A stretch of DNA of 43,269 nt, from positions 1 through 43,269 of the forward strand of contig CAMAXP010000041.1 of the NCBI GenBank assembly GCA_945862265.1, read 5' to 3'. Shown piece after piece: positions 15,209 to 26,528 of this stretch. A program made the position numbers and the translations under genes. Within the stretch, counting starts at the first letter, position 1. Each line of letters begins with the position of its first letter. The notes under the pieces are model-generated. The model saw nothing but the letters and a program-made list of their open reading frames with translations, had not been told where the DNA came from and searched no databases. This DNA comes from Bordetella parapertussis. GTDB taxonomy: Bacteria; Pseudomonadota; Gammaproteobacteria; Burkholderiales; SG8-39.

Positions 15209-15742
15209 TCATTTCCGGCGCGATTTCCTCACTGCCGCGCGAGCCGGCTTGCGACGCTCTCCACGCTCCTGCTGCGGGAGTGGCAGCGCAGTCTGGTACT
15301 TCACCTGCTTCAGCGCGAAGCTCGAGCGGATGTTGCCCACCCCGTGGATGCGCGTGAGGAAGTCGAGGATGAACCGCTCCAGCGCCTGCACGTCCGAGAC
15401 CACGACACGCAGCAGGTAGTCCGCATCGCCGGTCATCAGGTAGCACTCCATCACTTCGGGACGTGCCTGGATCGCACGCTCGAACACTTCCAGCGCGGAC
15501 TCCACCTGCCGCTCCAGCGTCACCTGGATGAATACGCTGACCGTGAGGCCGAGCTCGAGCGGATCGAGCAGCGTCACGTACCGCTTGATGACGCCGCCCG
15601 ACTCCAGGCTGCGGACCCGGTTGAGGCAGGGCGAGGGTGAGAGATGGACGGCCTGCGCGAGTTCCACGTTGCTGAGGCGGGCATCCTCCTGCAAGCAGGA
15701 GAGGATCTTCCAGTCGGTGGCATCGAGAGTCTGTGACGGCAT
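15209..15742 (-). CDS. Lrp/AsnC-family transcriptional regulator
   Basis: This is a 177-aa leucine-responsive-type regulator. The N-terminal winged HTH ([27 protein letters not shown], then [14 protein letters not shown]) is followed by the ACT-like RAM ligand/oligomer domain ([24 protein letters not shown]). A basic C-terminal tail of about 25 residues is extra. It is divergent from an orphan pyruvate-dehydrogenase-type E1 gene. In Pseudomonas putida an Lrp-type regulator (MdeR) likewise controls mdeA and mdeB, the latter encoding an E1-like enzyme. By inference this protein regulates the neighbour and binds the palindrome between them. Confidence 0.92.
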   Translation of the reverse strand: MPSQTLDATDWKILSCLQEDARLSNVELAQAVHLSPSPCLNRVRSLESGGVIKRYVTLLDPLELGLTVSVFIQVTLERQVESALEVFERAIQARPEVMECYLMTGDADYLLRVVVSDVQALERFILDFLTRIHGVGNIRSSFALKQVKYQTALPLPQQERGERRKPARAAVRKSRRK

Positions 15743-15763
15743 ATTGTGTTTAGAATGTAACTA

Positions 15764-15786
15764 TTTAAAGCACAGTATGCTTTAAA
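15764..15786. promoter_or_regulatory. Perfect palindrome, probable Lrp-family operator
   Basis: TTTAAAGCA-CAGTA-TGCTTTAAA has 9-bp arms around a 5-bp spacer. It lies in the 105-bp divergent region, 22 bp from the Lrp start and 62 bp from the E1 start. The AT-rich dyad suits an Lrp/AsnC dimer, which typically autoregulates and controls its neighbour. Confidence 0.65.
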
Positions 15787-15847
15787 ACCTGGTTTTTAAC
15801 AGCCAGAACAGCACCACCTGCGGCGGGCCTCCCGATAAACTGCACGC

Positions 15848-18526
15848 ATGACCGACCTCTCCGACATCGTTTCTTCCGCGTTCTGGCGCGTAAACCCGCC
15901 GGACGTCGACCCCTCCGAAACCCGCGAATGGCTCGACGCCTTCGATGCGCTTGTTGCGGCCGAAGGGCGCGAGCGCGCAACCTTCCTCCTCAGGAAGCTG
16001 TTCGAGCACGCGCGTGCGCGCCGCGTGCCCATGCCGCCAGTGATGAACACGCCCTACTGCAACAGCGTGCAGCTCTCCGACCAGCCGCAGTTCCCGGGGG
16101 ATCTCGACATCGAGCAGCGCCTGGGCTCGATCGTGCGCTGGAATGCGCTGGCCATGGTGGTGCGCGCCAACCGGGCCCACCCCGAACTGGGCGGCCATAT
16201 CGCAAGCTATGCGTCGGCTGCGGATCTCTTCGAAGTCGGGTTCAACCATTTCTTCCGTGCCGGGCAAGCCGGTGACCTTATCTACTTCCAGCCGCACTCG
16301 GCCCCCGGGGTCTATTCGCGAGCCTTTCTCGAGGGGCGCCTGAGCGAGGCGCAACTGGACAGCTACCGGCGCGAGACGGGCGGTCGCGGGCTTTCTTCCT
16401 ATCCCCACCCCTGGCTGATGCCGGACTTCTGGCAGTTCCCTACCGGGTCGATGGGCCTGGGCCCGATCAACGCGATCTACCAGGCGCGCTTCATGCGTTA
16501 CCTCGCAGACCGCGGACTGCTGGATACCGTCGATCGCAAGGTCTGGGCCTTCGTTGGCGACGGCGAGATGGACGAGCCGGAATCGCTCGCCGGACTCTCG
16601 CTCGCCGTACGCGAAGGGCTCGACAACCTGATCTTTGTCGTGAACTGCAACCTGCAGCGGCTCGACGGCCCGGTGCGCGGCAACGGTTCGGTCGTCCAGG
16701 AACTCGAAGGCTTGTTTGCCGGCGCGGGCTGGAACGTGGTGAAGCTCCTCTGGGGGGCGGACTGGGACGGGCTCTTTGCGCGCGACGATGAAGGCGTGTT
16801 GCTCAAGCGCCTGCACGAAACCGTCGACGGCGAATTCCAGACCTACGCCGCCACCGACGGGCGGTTCAACCGCGAGCATTTCTTCAACAAATACCCGGAT
16901 CTGCAGGCATTGGTTGCGCACATGACCGACGCGGATATCGACCGCCTGCGCCGCGGCGGCCACGATGCGGTAAAGATCTTCGCCGCCTATGCAGCCGCCG
17001 CGAACCACAAGGGACGCCCGACGGTGATCCTTGCCCAGACCAAGAAAGGCTACGGCATGGGCGAGTCGGGGCAGGGCAAGATGGGCACCCACCAGCAGAA
17101 GAAACTCGACGCCGAGGCGCTGCGCGCCTTCCGCGACCGCTTCGACCTGCCGTTGTCCGACGAGGATGTCGAGGCGGTGCGCTTCCATACGCCCGGCCCG
17201 GACAGCCCGGAGATCAAGTACCTGCACGCGCGGCGCGAGAAGCTCGGCGGCTTCCTGCCCGCGCGCAGTGTGGAATGCGAAGCCGTGCCCGTGCCGCCGC
17301 TCGCCGCGTTCTCGCGCCTGCTCGAAGGCACGCGCGACCGCGAGCAGTCGACGACGATGGTGTTCGTGCAGATGCTGTCGCAGTTGCTGAAGGACCCGAA
17401 CCTCGGCAAGCGCGTCGTGCCCATCGTCGCCGACGAGGCGCGCACCTTCGGCATGCAGAGCCTGTTCCGGCAGGTAGGTATCTATTCGGCGGTCGGGCAG
17501 TTGTACGAGCCTGAGGACAAGGACGAGCTGCTCTATTACAAGGAGGCCAAGGACGGCCAGATCCTCGAGGAAGGGATCACCGAGGCGGGCGCGCTGTCTT
17601 CATGGATCGCTGCGGCCACCAGCTACAGCGCCCATGGCTCGGCCATGCTGCCGTTCTACATCTACTACTCGATGTTCGGGTTCCAGCGCGTGGGCGACCT
17701 GATCTGGGCGGCGGCCGACCAGCGGTCCCGCGGCTTCCTCGTGGGCGGCACGGCCGGGCGCACCACGCTCTCGGGCGAGGGATTGCAACACGAGGACGGC
17801 TCCAGCCACCTCGTGGCTTCGACGATCCCGAACCTGCGCGCGTGGGACCCATGCTTTGGCTACGAGATGACGGTGATCGTGCAGGACGGCGCGCGCCGCA
17901 TGCTCGAGGCGAAGGAAGACGTCTTCTATTACCTCACCGTGATGAACGAGAACTACGTTCACCCGGGCATGCCCGCCGGGGCCGAGGCAGGCATTCTCCG
18001 CGGCCTGTACAAGTTGCAGGCGCGGGAGGGAGCGAAGGTCCAGTTGCTCGGCGCGGGCACGATCCTGCGCGAAGCCATCGCCGCCGGCGAACTGCTCGAA
18101 AAAGACTGGGGCATCGCCGCCGACGTCTGGAGCGTCACCAGCTTTTCAGAACTCGCGCGCGACGGCCTCGAGGTCGAACGCGCCAATCGCCTGAATCCCC
18201 TCGCGCCGCGGCAGTCCGGCTGGGTCGAGCAGAACCTCGCAGGAACCTGCGGTCCCGTGGTCGCCGCAAGCGACTACGTGCGCGCCGTTGCCGAACTGAT
18301 CCGTGGCTGTGTGCCGCACAAATACGTAGCCCTGGGCACCGACGGGTTCGGCCGCAGCGACACGCGCGCCGCGCTGCGCGACTTCTTCGAGGTGAGCCGC
18401 GAACACATCGCGGTCGCCGCGCTCGCCGCGCTGGCCGACGAGGGGACGATCGAGCGCACGGTCGTGGCTGAAGCCCTGCAGCGCTACGCGATCGATCCCG
18501 CCCGCCCGCCGTCCTGGCGGCGCTAG
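15848..18526 (+). CDS. Pyruvate dehydrogenase E1-type (homodimeric) 2-oxoacid dehydrogenase
   Basis: The product is 892 aa and AceE-like over its whole length. It is a thiamine-diphosphate enzyme that decarboxylates a 2-oxoacid and passes the acyl group to an E2 lipoyl domain. The ThDP motif GDGEMDEPESLAG...NLIFVVNCNLQRLDGPVRGN is intact (about residues 237-280), as are HSAPGVYSRAF and the C-terminal blocks GAGTILREAIAA and ALGTDGFGRSDTR. No E2 (aceF) or E3 (lpd) gene is next to it, unlike a normal ace operon, and an Lrp regulator is divergent. This matches the MdeB arrangement of Pseudomonas, an E1 acting on 2-oxobutyrate, so a catabolic role in methionine or threonine breakdown is more likely than central pyruvate oxidation. 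Its stop lies 2 nt from the convergent neighbour's stop. Confidence 0.9.
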   Translation: MTDLSDIVSSAFWRVNPPDVDPSETREWLDAFDALVAAEGRERATFLLRKLFEHARARRVPMPPVMNTPYCNSVQLSDQPQFPGDLDIEQRLGSIVRWNALAMVVRANRAHPELGGHIASYASAADLFEVGFNHFFRAGQAGDLIYFQPHSAPGVYSRAFLEGRLSEAQLDSYRRETGGRGLSSYPHPWLMPDFWQFPTGSMGLGPINAIYQARFMRYLADRGLLDTVDRKVWAFVGDGEMDEPESLAGLSLAVREGLDNLIFVVNCNLQRLDGPVRGNGSVVQELEGLFAGAGWNVVKLLWGADWDGLFARDDEGVLLKRLHETVDGEFQTYAATDGRFNREHFFNKYPDLQALVAHMTDADIDRLRRGGHDAVKIFAAYAAAANHKGRPTVILAQTKKGYGMGESGQGKMGTHQQKKLDAEALRAFRDRFDLPLSDEDVEAVRFHTPGPDSPEIKYLHARREKLGGFLPARSVECEAVPVPPLAAFSRLLEGTRDREQSTTMVFVQMLSQLLKDPNLGKRVVPIVADEARTFGMQSLFRQVGIYSAVGQLYEPEDKDELLYYKEAKDGQILEEGITEAGALSSWIAAATSYSAHGSAMLPFYIYYSMFGFQRVGDLIWAAADQRSRGFLVGGTAGRTTLSGEGLQHEDGSSHLVASTIPNLRAWDPCFGYEMTVIVQDGARRMLEAKEDVFYYLTVMNENYVHPGMPAGAEAGILRGLYKLQAREGAKVQLLGAGTILREAIAAGELLEKDWGIAADVWSVTSFSELARDGLEVERANRLNPLAPRQSGWVEQNLAGTCGPVVAASDYVRAVAELIRGCVPHKYVALGTDGFGRSDTRAALRDFFEVSREHIAVAALAALADEGTIERTVVAEALQRYAIDPARPPSWRR

Positions 18527-18528
18527 CG

Positions 18529-19080
18529 CTAGAAGAGGTGTATTGCCGTCGGCCAGAAGAAGCCGATCATGCAGAACCCCACGGCCGCGACACCGAGGAA
18601 CGCCGAGGCCCAGCCCAGCGCAATGACGCTGGTGATGACTTCCGCGGAAGCGAGCACGATGGCGATCTGCACCGCGGCCGAGGCCACTTCGTAGTGGTGG
18701 TAGGCCGCGAGCGACCGGTCGCGCTTTTCCTCGGCTTGCTTTGCCTTTGCCATGAGCTCCTTGCGGCCTTCGCCCTTTTCGGGCTCCGATTCGTAGCGAT
18801 CGGCGGTCTTCCTCCACGCCTCGATCTGCTTCTTCTCGGCTTCCGTGCCCTTCGCCCCGGTCTGCGCGCTGAGCTGGTCCGCAGCGGTGCGCATGGTGGT
18901 CTGGCGGATCGTCTTCGCCTGGTAGAACGACCACAGGTTCGAGGCTTCGATATTCAGGCTCAGCGCCGCCGTCTGCGCGCCATTGCCGAGCGTCTCCGAA
19001 AAGGAGAGGACGACGGCGAGGATCGCGATCTGCAGTGCGATTTTCTTGTTGGACGGGTCTACGTGGCCACCACCGGACAT
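18529..19080 (-). CDS. DUF4337-like membrane protein
   Basis: This 183-aa protein has one N-terminal hydrophobic segment (about 15-33, IALQIAILAVVLSFSETLG), a charged helical middle that is probably coiled coil (about 60-120, rich in E, K and R), and two C-terminal hydrophobic segments (about 130-150 and 155-178). The segment NIEASNLWSFYQAKTIRQT is characteristic of the DUF4337 family of unknown function. It is the last gene of the moxR-DUF58-tgpA direction, 30 nt after tgpA. Convergence with the E1 gene leaves no room for a separate terminator. Confidence 0.75.
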   Translation of the reverse strand: MSGGGHVDPSNKKIALQIAILAVVLSFSETLGNGAQTAALSLNIEASNLWSFYQAKTIRQTTMRTAADQLSAQTGAKGTEAEKKQIEAWRKTADRYESEPEKGEGRKELMAKAKQAEEKRDRSLAAYHHYEVASAAVQIAIVLASAEVITSVIALGWASAFLGVAAVGFCMIGFFWPTAIHLF

Positions 19081-19110
19081 GGCATTCCTCCTGTTGAAAG
19101 TCAGGATATT

Positions 19111-21135
19111 TTACGCGCGCCGTATGACAGCGAGGATCTTCTTGCAGCTGTTCGACAGCGTGGAGCGCTCAGCCGCCGGCAGGCCCTGCGGATCGAATCG
19201 GTAGCGGTAATGAAGCACGGCCAGCCGGCTGAGTTCGGCGCGGGCGCCGGCCTCCAGCGCCGCCGCCGCGCGCGGCAGCCATTCGAGCAGCGGTTCGCTT
19301 GCCCTGCGCGGCACGCGCTTCGCCAGGGCGGCTTCGACGGCGTAGAACTCCGAGTCGTCCCCGGGCCGGGTGTGGCGCGAGTCGCCGGCGCGCTGTGCGA
19401 GCCGCACCAGGCCGCCTTCGCTCACGAGCTTCCAGACGAGGATCACCGCTGCGATGGCCACAATGGCCCAGGCCAGCATCTTCGTCTCGCTGCCGTCGCG
19501 CGTGGTCCAGCGGAACCCGGCCCAGCGCAGCAGGTCGGCGAGTTTCTGTCCGGTGGGGGCCAGCGCTTCCTCGTCCGCAAACCAGGCCGGGGGCGTGGCG
19601 TCGACGTCCTGCCAGTGGCCGGCCACGAACGCGCGCGCCCACGCGTGGGAGTGCCGCTCCCGGACGATCCACGCCTCCTCCCAGGCGCTCCAGTCCTGGA
19701 TCGCGTAGCCGGTGGCGTAGCGCGCCGGGATGCCGGCTGTGCGCAAGAGCAGCGTCGCGGCGGTGGCGAAGTACTCGCAGTGCCCGCGCCGCGTAGTGTT
19801 GAGGAACTCGGCCAACGGAGTTTCATTGCCGGGAATGAGGTCGGAGAACGCGTGGTTGCGCACCGTCGAGTACTCGAATTGCGCCAAGTAGCCCATCACT
19901 CGCCGCACGGATTCGGCCGGGGGCAGGCCTGCCAGTCCAAGCTTGAGTGCTACTGAGTCCAGGGTGGGCCGCTCGCGCTCGGGCACGTGCAGGTCCTCTG
20001 CGCCTACCGCCGAGTATCCAGGCGGAGAGGTCGCCGCGCCCGGGCTGTAAAGTGTGTAGTAAAAGGTCCATGGCACTTCCATCTCCGCCTGCACCGCGCC
20101 GAGCGGGTTGCTGCGCACGCGGCTGGCGACAAGGTCGCTGATGGCCGACGCATTCAACGGCATCGCAAGCAGCGTGCGCCCGCCCTGCACGCGCTGCGAG
20201 ATGCGGATCTTGCGTGTGTCGGCCGGCGGAGGCGTGTCGGCATTCCCTGCGAGCAGGAACACCGTCCCGTCGCCGCGTGAGGCCAGCGCCTCGAGGTTGC
20301 CCTGCCGCGCGAGCCAGGTGGTGCCGGCGTAGTGGTTGTAGCTCGCCCGGTGCAGCAGCGCTGGTCGGTCCGCCCCGTCCTTCGGCGCGTATACGCGCAT
20401 CACGATGGCATCCTCGGATTTGAGGCGGCCCAATTCTCCAATCCGGGTGGAACTGCGGTAGGGGTCGAGGAGGGGGCCGCTCAGCTGCCAGTCAATGATC
20501 CAGTCCTCCACCAGCGTCTGCAGGGTATAGAGGCCCGACTGGATGCCGTAGCCGGCGCCGGCCGACACCGTGAGCGCGAGCAGCCAGCCGGCGAGCCCGA
20601 CCCGCGAGGGCCGGATCCGGACCAGCGCCGCAGCCACAATGAGGACCACGCCCGCGAAGTAGCCATACCCGGACTGGTTGGCCATGCCCGCGGCGATCAG
20701 GACCAGTGCAAGGTACGGGCCGGTCAGGTCGACGGGCGGGTCCTGCACCTTCTCGCCGCGCGCCTTGAGCTTGCGCAGGTAGCGGAACAGGGCGGTGAGT
20801 GGCACGCGGCCTTCTACGCACATGGTCTGCGCAAGCATCAGCGGCAGCACCACGCCGGGCAGCCACACGAGAGACTCGTGCACGCCAGTCCTTAGTGTCT
20901 CCGTGGCGATCAAAGATCCGGCGACCGCGACATACAGCACCATCGTCAGGTCCGCGATGCGGTGCTGGTCGCGTTCGGAGAGTTCCAGTCGCAGGCGCGT
21001 GAGGGCCGGCAACAGCATCGCGAGTGCCAGCCCGGCCGCCGCATAGCCGTTCTTCGTCTGCCAGCCCCAGAAAGCCAGCGCGATCGCGAGCAGCGCGGGC
21101 GGGACCTGGAACGGGCTGGCGGCGGGGGCGTTCAT
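19111..21135 (-). CDS. tgpA: TgpA-like membrane transglutaminase (DUF3488 + transglutaminase core)
   Basis: The product has 674 aa. The N-terminal about 190 residues contain several hydrophobic segments (DUF3488). A periplasmic region holds the transglutaminase-like core with the catalytic triad visible: Cys in RRGHCEYFATAA (about residue 455), His in RHSHAWARAF and Asp in QDVDATPP. One more membrane segment follows (about 548-567, MLAWAIVAIAAVILVWKLV), then a cytoplasmic DUF4129-like tail. Homologues such as Pseudomonas TgpA are essential or growth-related, with unknown substrates. It overlaps the DUF58 gene by 4 bp, which is standard for the moxR-DUF58-tgpA operon. Confidence 0.92.
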   Translation of the reverse strand: MNAPAASPFQVPPALLAIALAFWGWQTKNGYAAAGLALAMLLPALTRLRLELSERDQHRIADLTMVLYVAVAGSLIATETLRTGVHESLVWLPGVVLPLMLAQTMCVEGRVPLTALFRYLRKLKARGEKVQDPPVDLTGPYLALVLIAAGMANQSGYGYFAGVVLIVAAALVRIRPSRVGLAGWLLALTVSAGAGYGIQSGLYTLQTLVEDWIIDWQLSGPLLDPYRSSTRIGELGRLKSEDAIVMRVYAPKDGADRPALLHRASYNHYAGTTWLARQGNLEALASRGDGTVFLLAGNADTPPPADTRKIRISQRVQGGRTLLAMPLNASAISDLVASRVRSNPLGAVQAEMEVPWTFYYTLYSPGAATSPPGYSAVGAEDLHVPERERPTLDSVALKLGLAGLPPAESVRRVMGYLAQFEYSTVRNHAFSDLIPGNETPLAEFLNTTRRGHCEYFATAATLLLRTAGIPARYATGYAIQDWSAWEEAWIVRERHSHAWARAFVAGHWQDVDATPPAWFADEEALAPTGQKLADLLRWAGFRWTTRDGSETKMLAWAIVAIAAVILVWKLVSEGGLVRLAQRAGDSRHTRPGDDSEFYAVEAALAKRVPRRASEPLLEWLPRAAAALEAGARAELSRLAVLHYRYRFDPQGLPAAERSTLSNSCKKILAVIRRA

Positions 21136-22451
21136 GCGAATTTCATCAGGCCGGCTTCGATGTGGCCGGGCTGCAGCACCAGCACGCCTTGCGCATCTGC
21201 AGGAGGCGAATCCGTGACGAGCAGGACGCGCACCCCCAGGCCCGACGCGGTGAGGTCAGCGACGAGTTTCCTGCGCGGCTCATCCCAGGCCAGCAGCACG
21301 AACACGGCAGACGAAAGCGAGCCACGCATCGCGAGGATTTCACGGGCCAATGGCTCGAACTCGGTTGGTTGCGTGGGCTCAAGCCCGGCGAGGATCTCGA
21401 GCAGGTGCACGTTGGAGGCTTCCCCGCGCCCGGCGGTGTGGCACTCGGGCTCGCCCGCCACGAAGACGAGGTCGAGCAGCGACTCCTGGGTGTCGATCGT
21501 GTAGACGAACGAGGCCGCAATCGAGATGGCTTCCTCGAAGGCGTCGGTCTCGCCGGCGGCGCCGGTGTCCAGCACCAGTGCGTGGCGCTCGAAGAATTCG
21601 GTCTCGAACTCCTTCACCACCGGCTCGCCGGTGCGCGCGAAGCTCTTCCAGTGCACGCGCCGCAGGCTGTCGCCGGGGCGGTACTCGCGCAACGAAAGGA
21701 ACTCCTCCGAGTCGCCGATGGACGAGGCGAGCGCATGGCCGCCCGGCTGCAGCAGCCGCTGCGCGGGTAGCAGGACCTGGGGCAGGCGGTAGCGCTTCGG
21801 GAGGACCACGAGCTTGTCGGCGAGCGCCGTGCGCACGCGACCGTAGGCGAGCCCGAAGACGTCCGGCCGCACGAGGTCGATGCCCGCAAAGGAAAGCACG
21901 CCGCGGCGGCGCGGCACGAGGCTCGCTCGCACTTCGCCGTTTGCGCCCGCGGGCATCAGCGCGAGCGGCCCGCCGCGCGCGCGCTCGGGGAGTTTTCGCT
22001 CGATGAGGTGCCGCCAGCGGAAGTAGCCACCCTTGCGGTCGACCCAGTTGCGCTGCGCGTCGCGCGGGTCGCGGCCGCGCCGGAACTCGGCGAAGCTCGG
22101 GCGCGCATCGGCGAAGTGTTCGCGCACCTCGAGGTCGGCCAGCGGCCGGCGGCCGGCGTTGCTCACCGAGATCCGGTAGCCGAGCTCCTCGCCCGCCGTC
22201 GCGAAGCGCGGCAGGCTGCGCCGCACGGCCACCCGGGCCCGGAAGGCGAAGCTGAGCAGTAGCGACACGGCGAGCATCGCCGCCAGCAGGGCGAACACCT
22301 GCGAGGCGAGCGACTGGTGCGTGTCCAGCCCGACGATGGCCGCCATGAAGGCGCTGATGGCGGCGAGCTTGCCTGCGCCGGTCAGGCGCTCGCGTACCGA
22401 GCGGTCGACCACAGAGACCAGGCGGAGCAGCGTGTAATGGAGCCGCAGCAT
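21132..22451 (-). CDS. DUF58 domain protein
   Basis: The product has 439 aa. Two membrane segments lie near the N-terminus (about 30-70). The DUF58 signature RPGDSLRRVHWKSFARTGEPVVKEFE (interrupted here only by description) lies at about 255-280, followed by a von Willebrand A-like fold (ALVLDTGAAGETDAFEEAIS). Such proteins are partners of MoxR ATPases. The gene is sandwiched between moxR and tgpA and overlaps tgpA by 4 bp. The family is clear; its biochemical role is not established. Confidence 0.92.
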   Translation of the reverse strand: MLRLHYTLLRLVSVVDRSVRERLTGAGKLAAISAFMAAIVGLDTHQSLASQVFALLAAMLAVSLLLSFAFRARVAVRRSLPRFATAGEELGYRISVSNAGRRPLADLEVREHFADARPSFAEFRRGRDPRDAQRNWVDRKGGYFRWRHLIERKLPERARGGPLALMPAGANGEVRASLVPRRRGVLSFAGIDLVRPDVFGLAYGRVRTALADKLVVLPKRYRLPQVLLPAQRLLQPGGHALASSIGDSEEFLSLREYRPGDSLRRVHWKSFARTGEPVVKEFETEFFERHALVLDTGAAGETDAFEEAISIAASFVYTIDTQESLLDLVFVAGEPECHTAGRGEASNVHLLEILAGLEPTQPTEFEPLAREILAMRGSLSSAVFVLLAWDEPRRKLVADLTASGLGVRVLLVTDSPPADAQGVLVLQPGHIEAGLMKFA

Positions 22452-22462
22452 CGCGGGCCGGG

Positions 22463-23425
22463 CTAGGCGGGGACCGGGACCGCGTCGAGCGCGTCGGCCA
22501 CCACGGACGCGCCGCTGGCGCCCGCATAGCGCGCCTGGGGTTGCAGGACGATGCGGTGGGCGAGCACGCTCTGCGCCGCTTCGCGCACGTGCTCGGGGCG
22601 CACGAACGACTCACCGTCGATCAGCGCCAGCGATCGCGCCACCTGCGTGAGGGCGATCGAGGCGCGTGGTCCGCAGCCGAGCTGTACCGAGCCTGCTTCA
22701 CGCGTCGCCCGCGCCAGCGCCACGATGTAGCCCTTCAGTTCGTCGGCAATGCGCACCGCGTGCGCCGCTGCGCGGGCGCCGAGAACCTCGGAATGGCTGG
22801 CGACCGCACCGATCGAGGCCAGCGGGTGTTCGTGCTCCTGCGCGGTGAGCATCGCCACCTCCATGGCCGCGTCGACGTAGCCGAGGGACAGGCGCATCGC
22901 GAAGCGGTCCATCTGCGCCTCGGGCAGCGGGTAGGTGCCGCGGAACTCCACCGGGTTCTGCGTGGCCATCACGAAGAACAGCGGGTCGAGCCGCTGCGTG
23001 CGGCCTTCGACCGTGACCTGGGCCTCGCCCATGACCTCGAGCAGCGCCGATTGCGTTCGCGGGCTGGCGCGGTTGATCTCGTCGGCGAGCAGGATGCTGG
23101 TGAACACCGGGCCCTCGCGGAACTCGAACTGCTGGTCGCGCGGGTTGTAGATCGACACGCCGAGGATGTCCGACGGCAGCAGGTCGGGTGTGAACTGGAT
23201 ACGGGCGAACGGCGCGCCGATGGACTGCGCCAGCGCCTTGGCCAGCGTTGTCTTGCCCGTGCCCGGCACGTCCTCGATCAGCACGTGCCCGCCGGCCGAG
23301 AAGGCCGCCAGCAGCATCCGGATCGAGGCGTGCTGGCCCTGCAGCACTCGCTCGATGTTCTTCGCGATCCGGTCGAGCACGGCACGGGCTTCGGCGGCGG
23401 GCAGGGGCGCGACAGGGGCGGTCAT
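22463..23425 (-). CDS. MoxR-family AAA+ ATPase
   Basis: This 320-aa cytoplasmic AAA+ chaperone-like ATPase is of the MoxR type. Walker A is EDVPGTGKTTLAKAL (about residues 53-67). Walker B is ILLADEINRASPRTQSALLE (about 112-131). Sensor 1 is FVMATQNPVEFRGTYPLPEAQMDRF-like, and the C-terminal lid domain includes LGCGPRASIALTQ. MoxR proteins act with DUF58/VWA proteins in maturation or envelope stress functions. It is the first gene of the leftward unit moxR-DUF58-tgpA-DUF4337; the DUF58 gene follows after 11 nt. Confidence 0.94.
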   Translation of the reverse strand: MTAPVAPLPAAEARAVLDRIAKNIERVLQGQHASIRMLLAAFSAGGHVLIEDVPGTGKTTLAKALAQSIGAPFARIQFTPDLLPSDILGVSIYNPRDQQFEFREGPVFTSILLADEINRASPRTQSALLEVMGEAQVTVEGRTQRLDPLFFVMATQNPVEFRGTYPLPEAQMDRFAMRLSLGYVDAAMEVAMLTAQEHEHPLASIGAVASHSEVLGARAAAHAVRIADELKGYIVALARATREAGSVQLGCGPRASIALTQVARSLALIDGESFVRPEHVREAAQSVLAHRIVLQPQARYAGASGASVVADALDAVPVPA

Positions 23426-23453
23426 GGCGATGTCCAGTCGGTCAGCGTCAATA

Positions 23454-23466
23454 AATGTTGAACATT
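23454..23466. promoter_or_regulatory. Short palindrome upstream of moxR
   Basis: AATGTT-G-AACATT is a perfect 13-bp dyad, 29-41 bp upstream of the moxR start and between it and the fadH terminator. It may be an operator; no family can be assigned. Confidence 0.35.
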
Positions 23467-23472
23467 ACTTAC

Positions 23473-23518
23473 AAAAAATGGCTTCCAGAAGCCGCTTCCA
23501 AGGCAGTTTCCATGCCTT
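23473..23518 (-). terminator. Double-hairpin terminator after fadH
   Basis: Read on the reverse strand, AAGGCA/TGCCTT (arms 23518-23513 and 23505-23500) is followed by GGCTTC-TG-GAAGCC (23493-23480) and then ATTTTTT (23479-23473). The second hairpin with its T-run is a plausible intrinsic terminator separating fadH from moxR. Confidence 0.6.
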
Positions 23519-23528
23519 TTAAGGAAAA

Positions 23529-26457
<2,929 letters not shown>

Positions 26458-26528
26458 GGAAGGCAGAGTAGCGAAACCGTGAGGCCAAATCCATCCGCTT
26501 CTTGCGCTTCCCCGGTATGCTTTTAGCC

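Noticed and set aside
15782..17227. 481-codon reverse frame opposite the E1 gene
   Set aside because: It overlaps the conserved ThDP-binding coding region and would also cover the Lrp/E1 intergenic dyad; no family resemblance.
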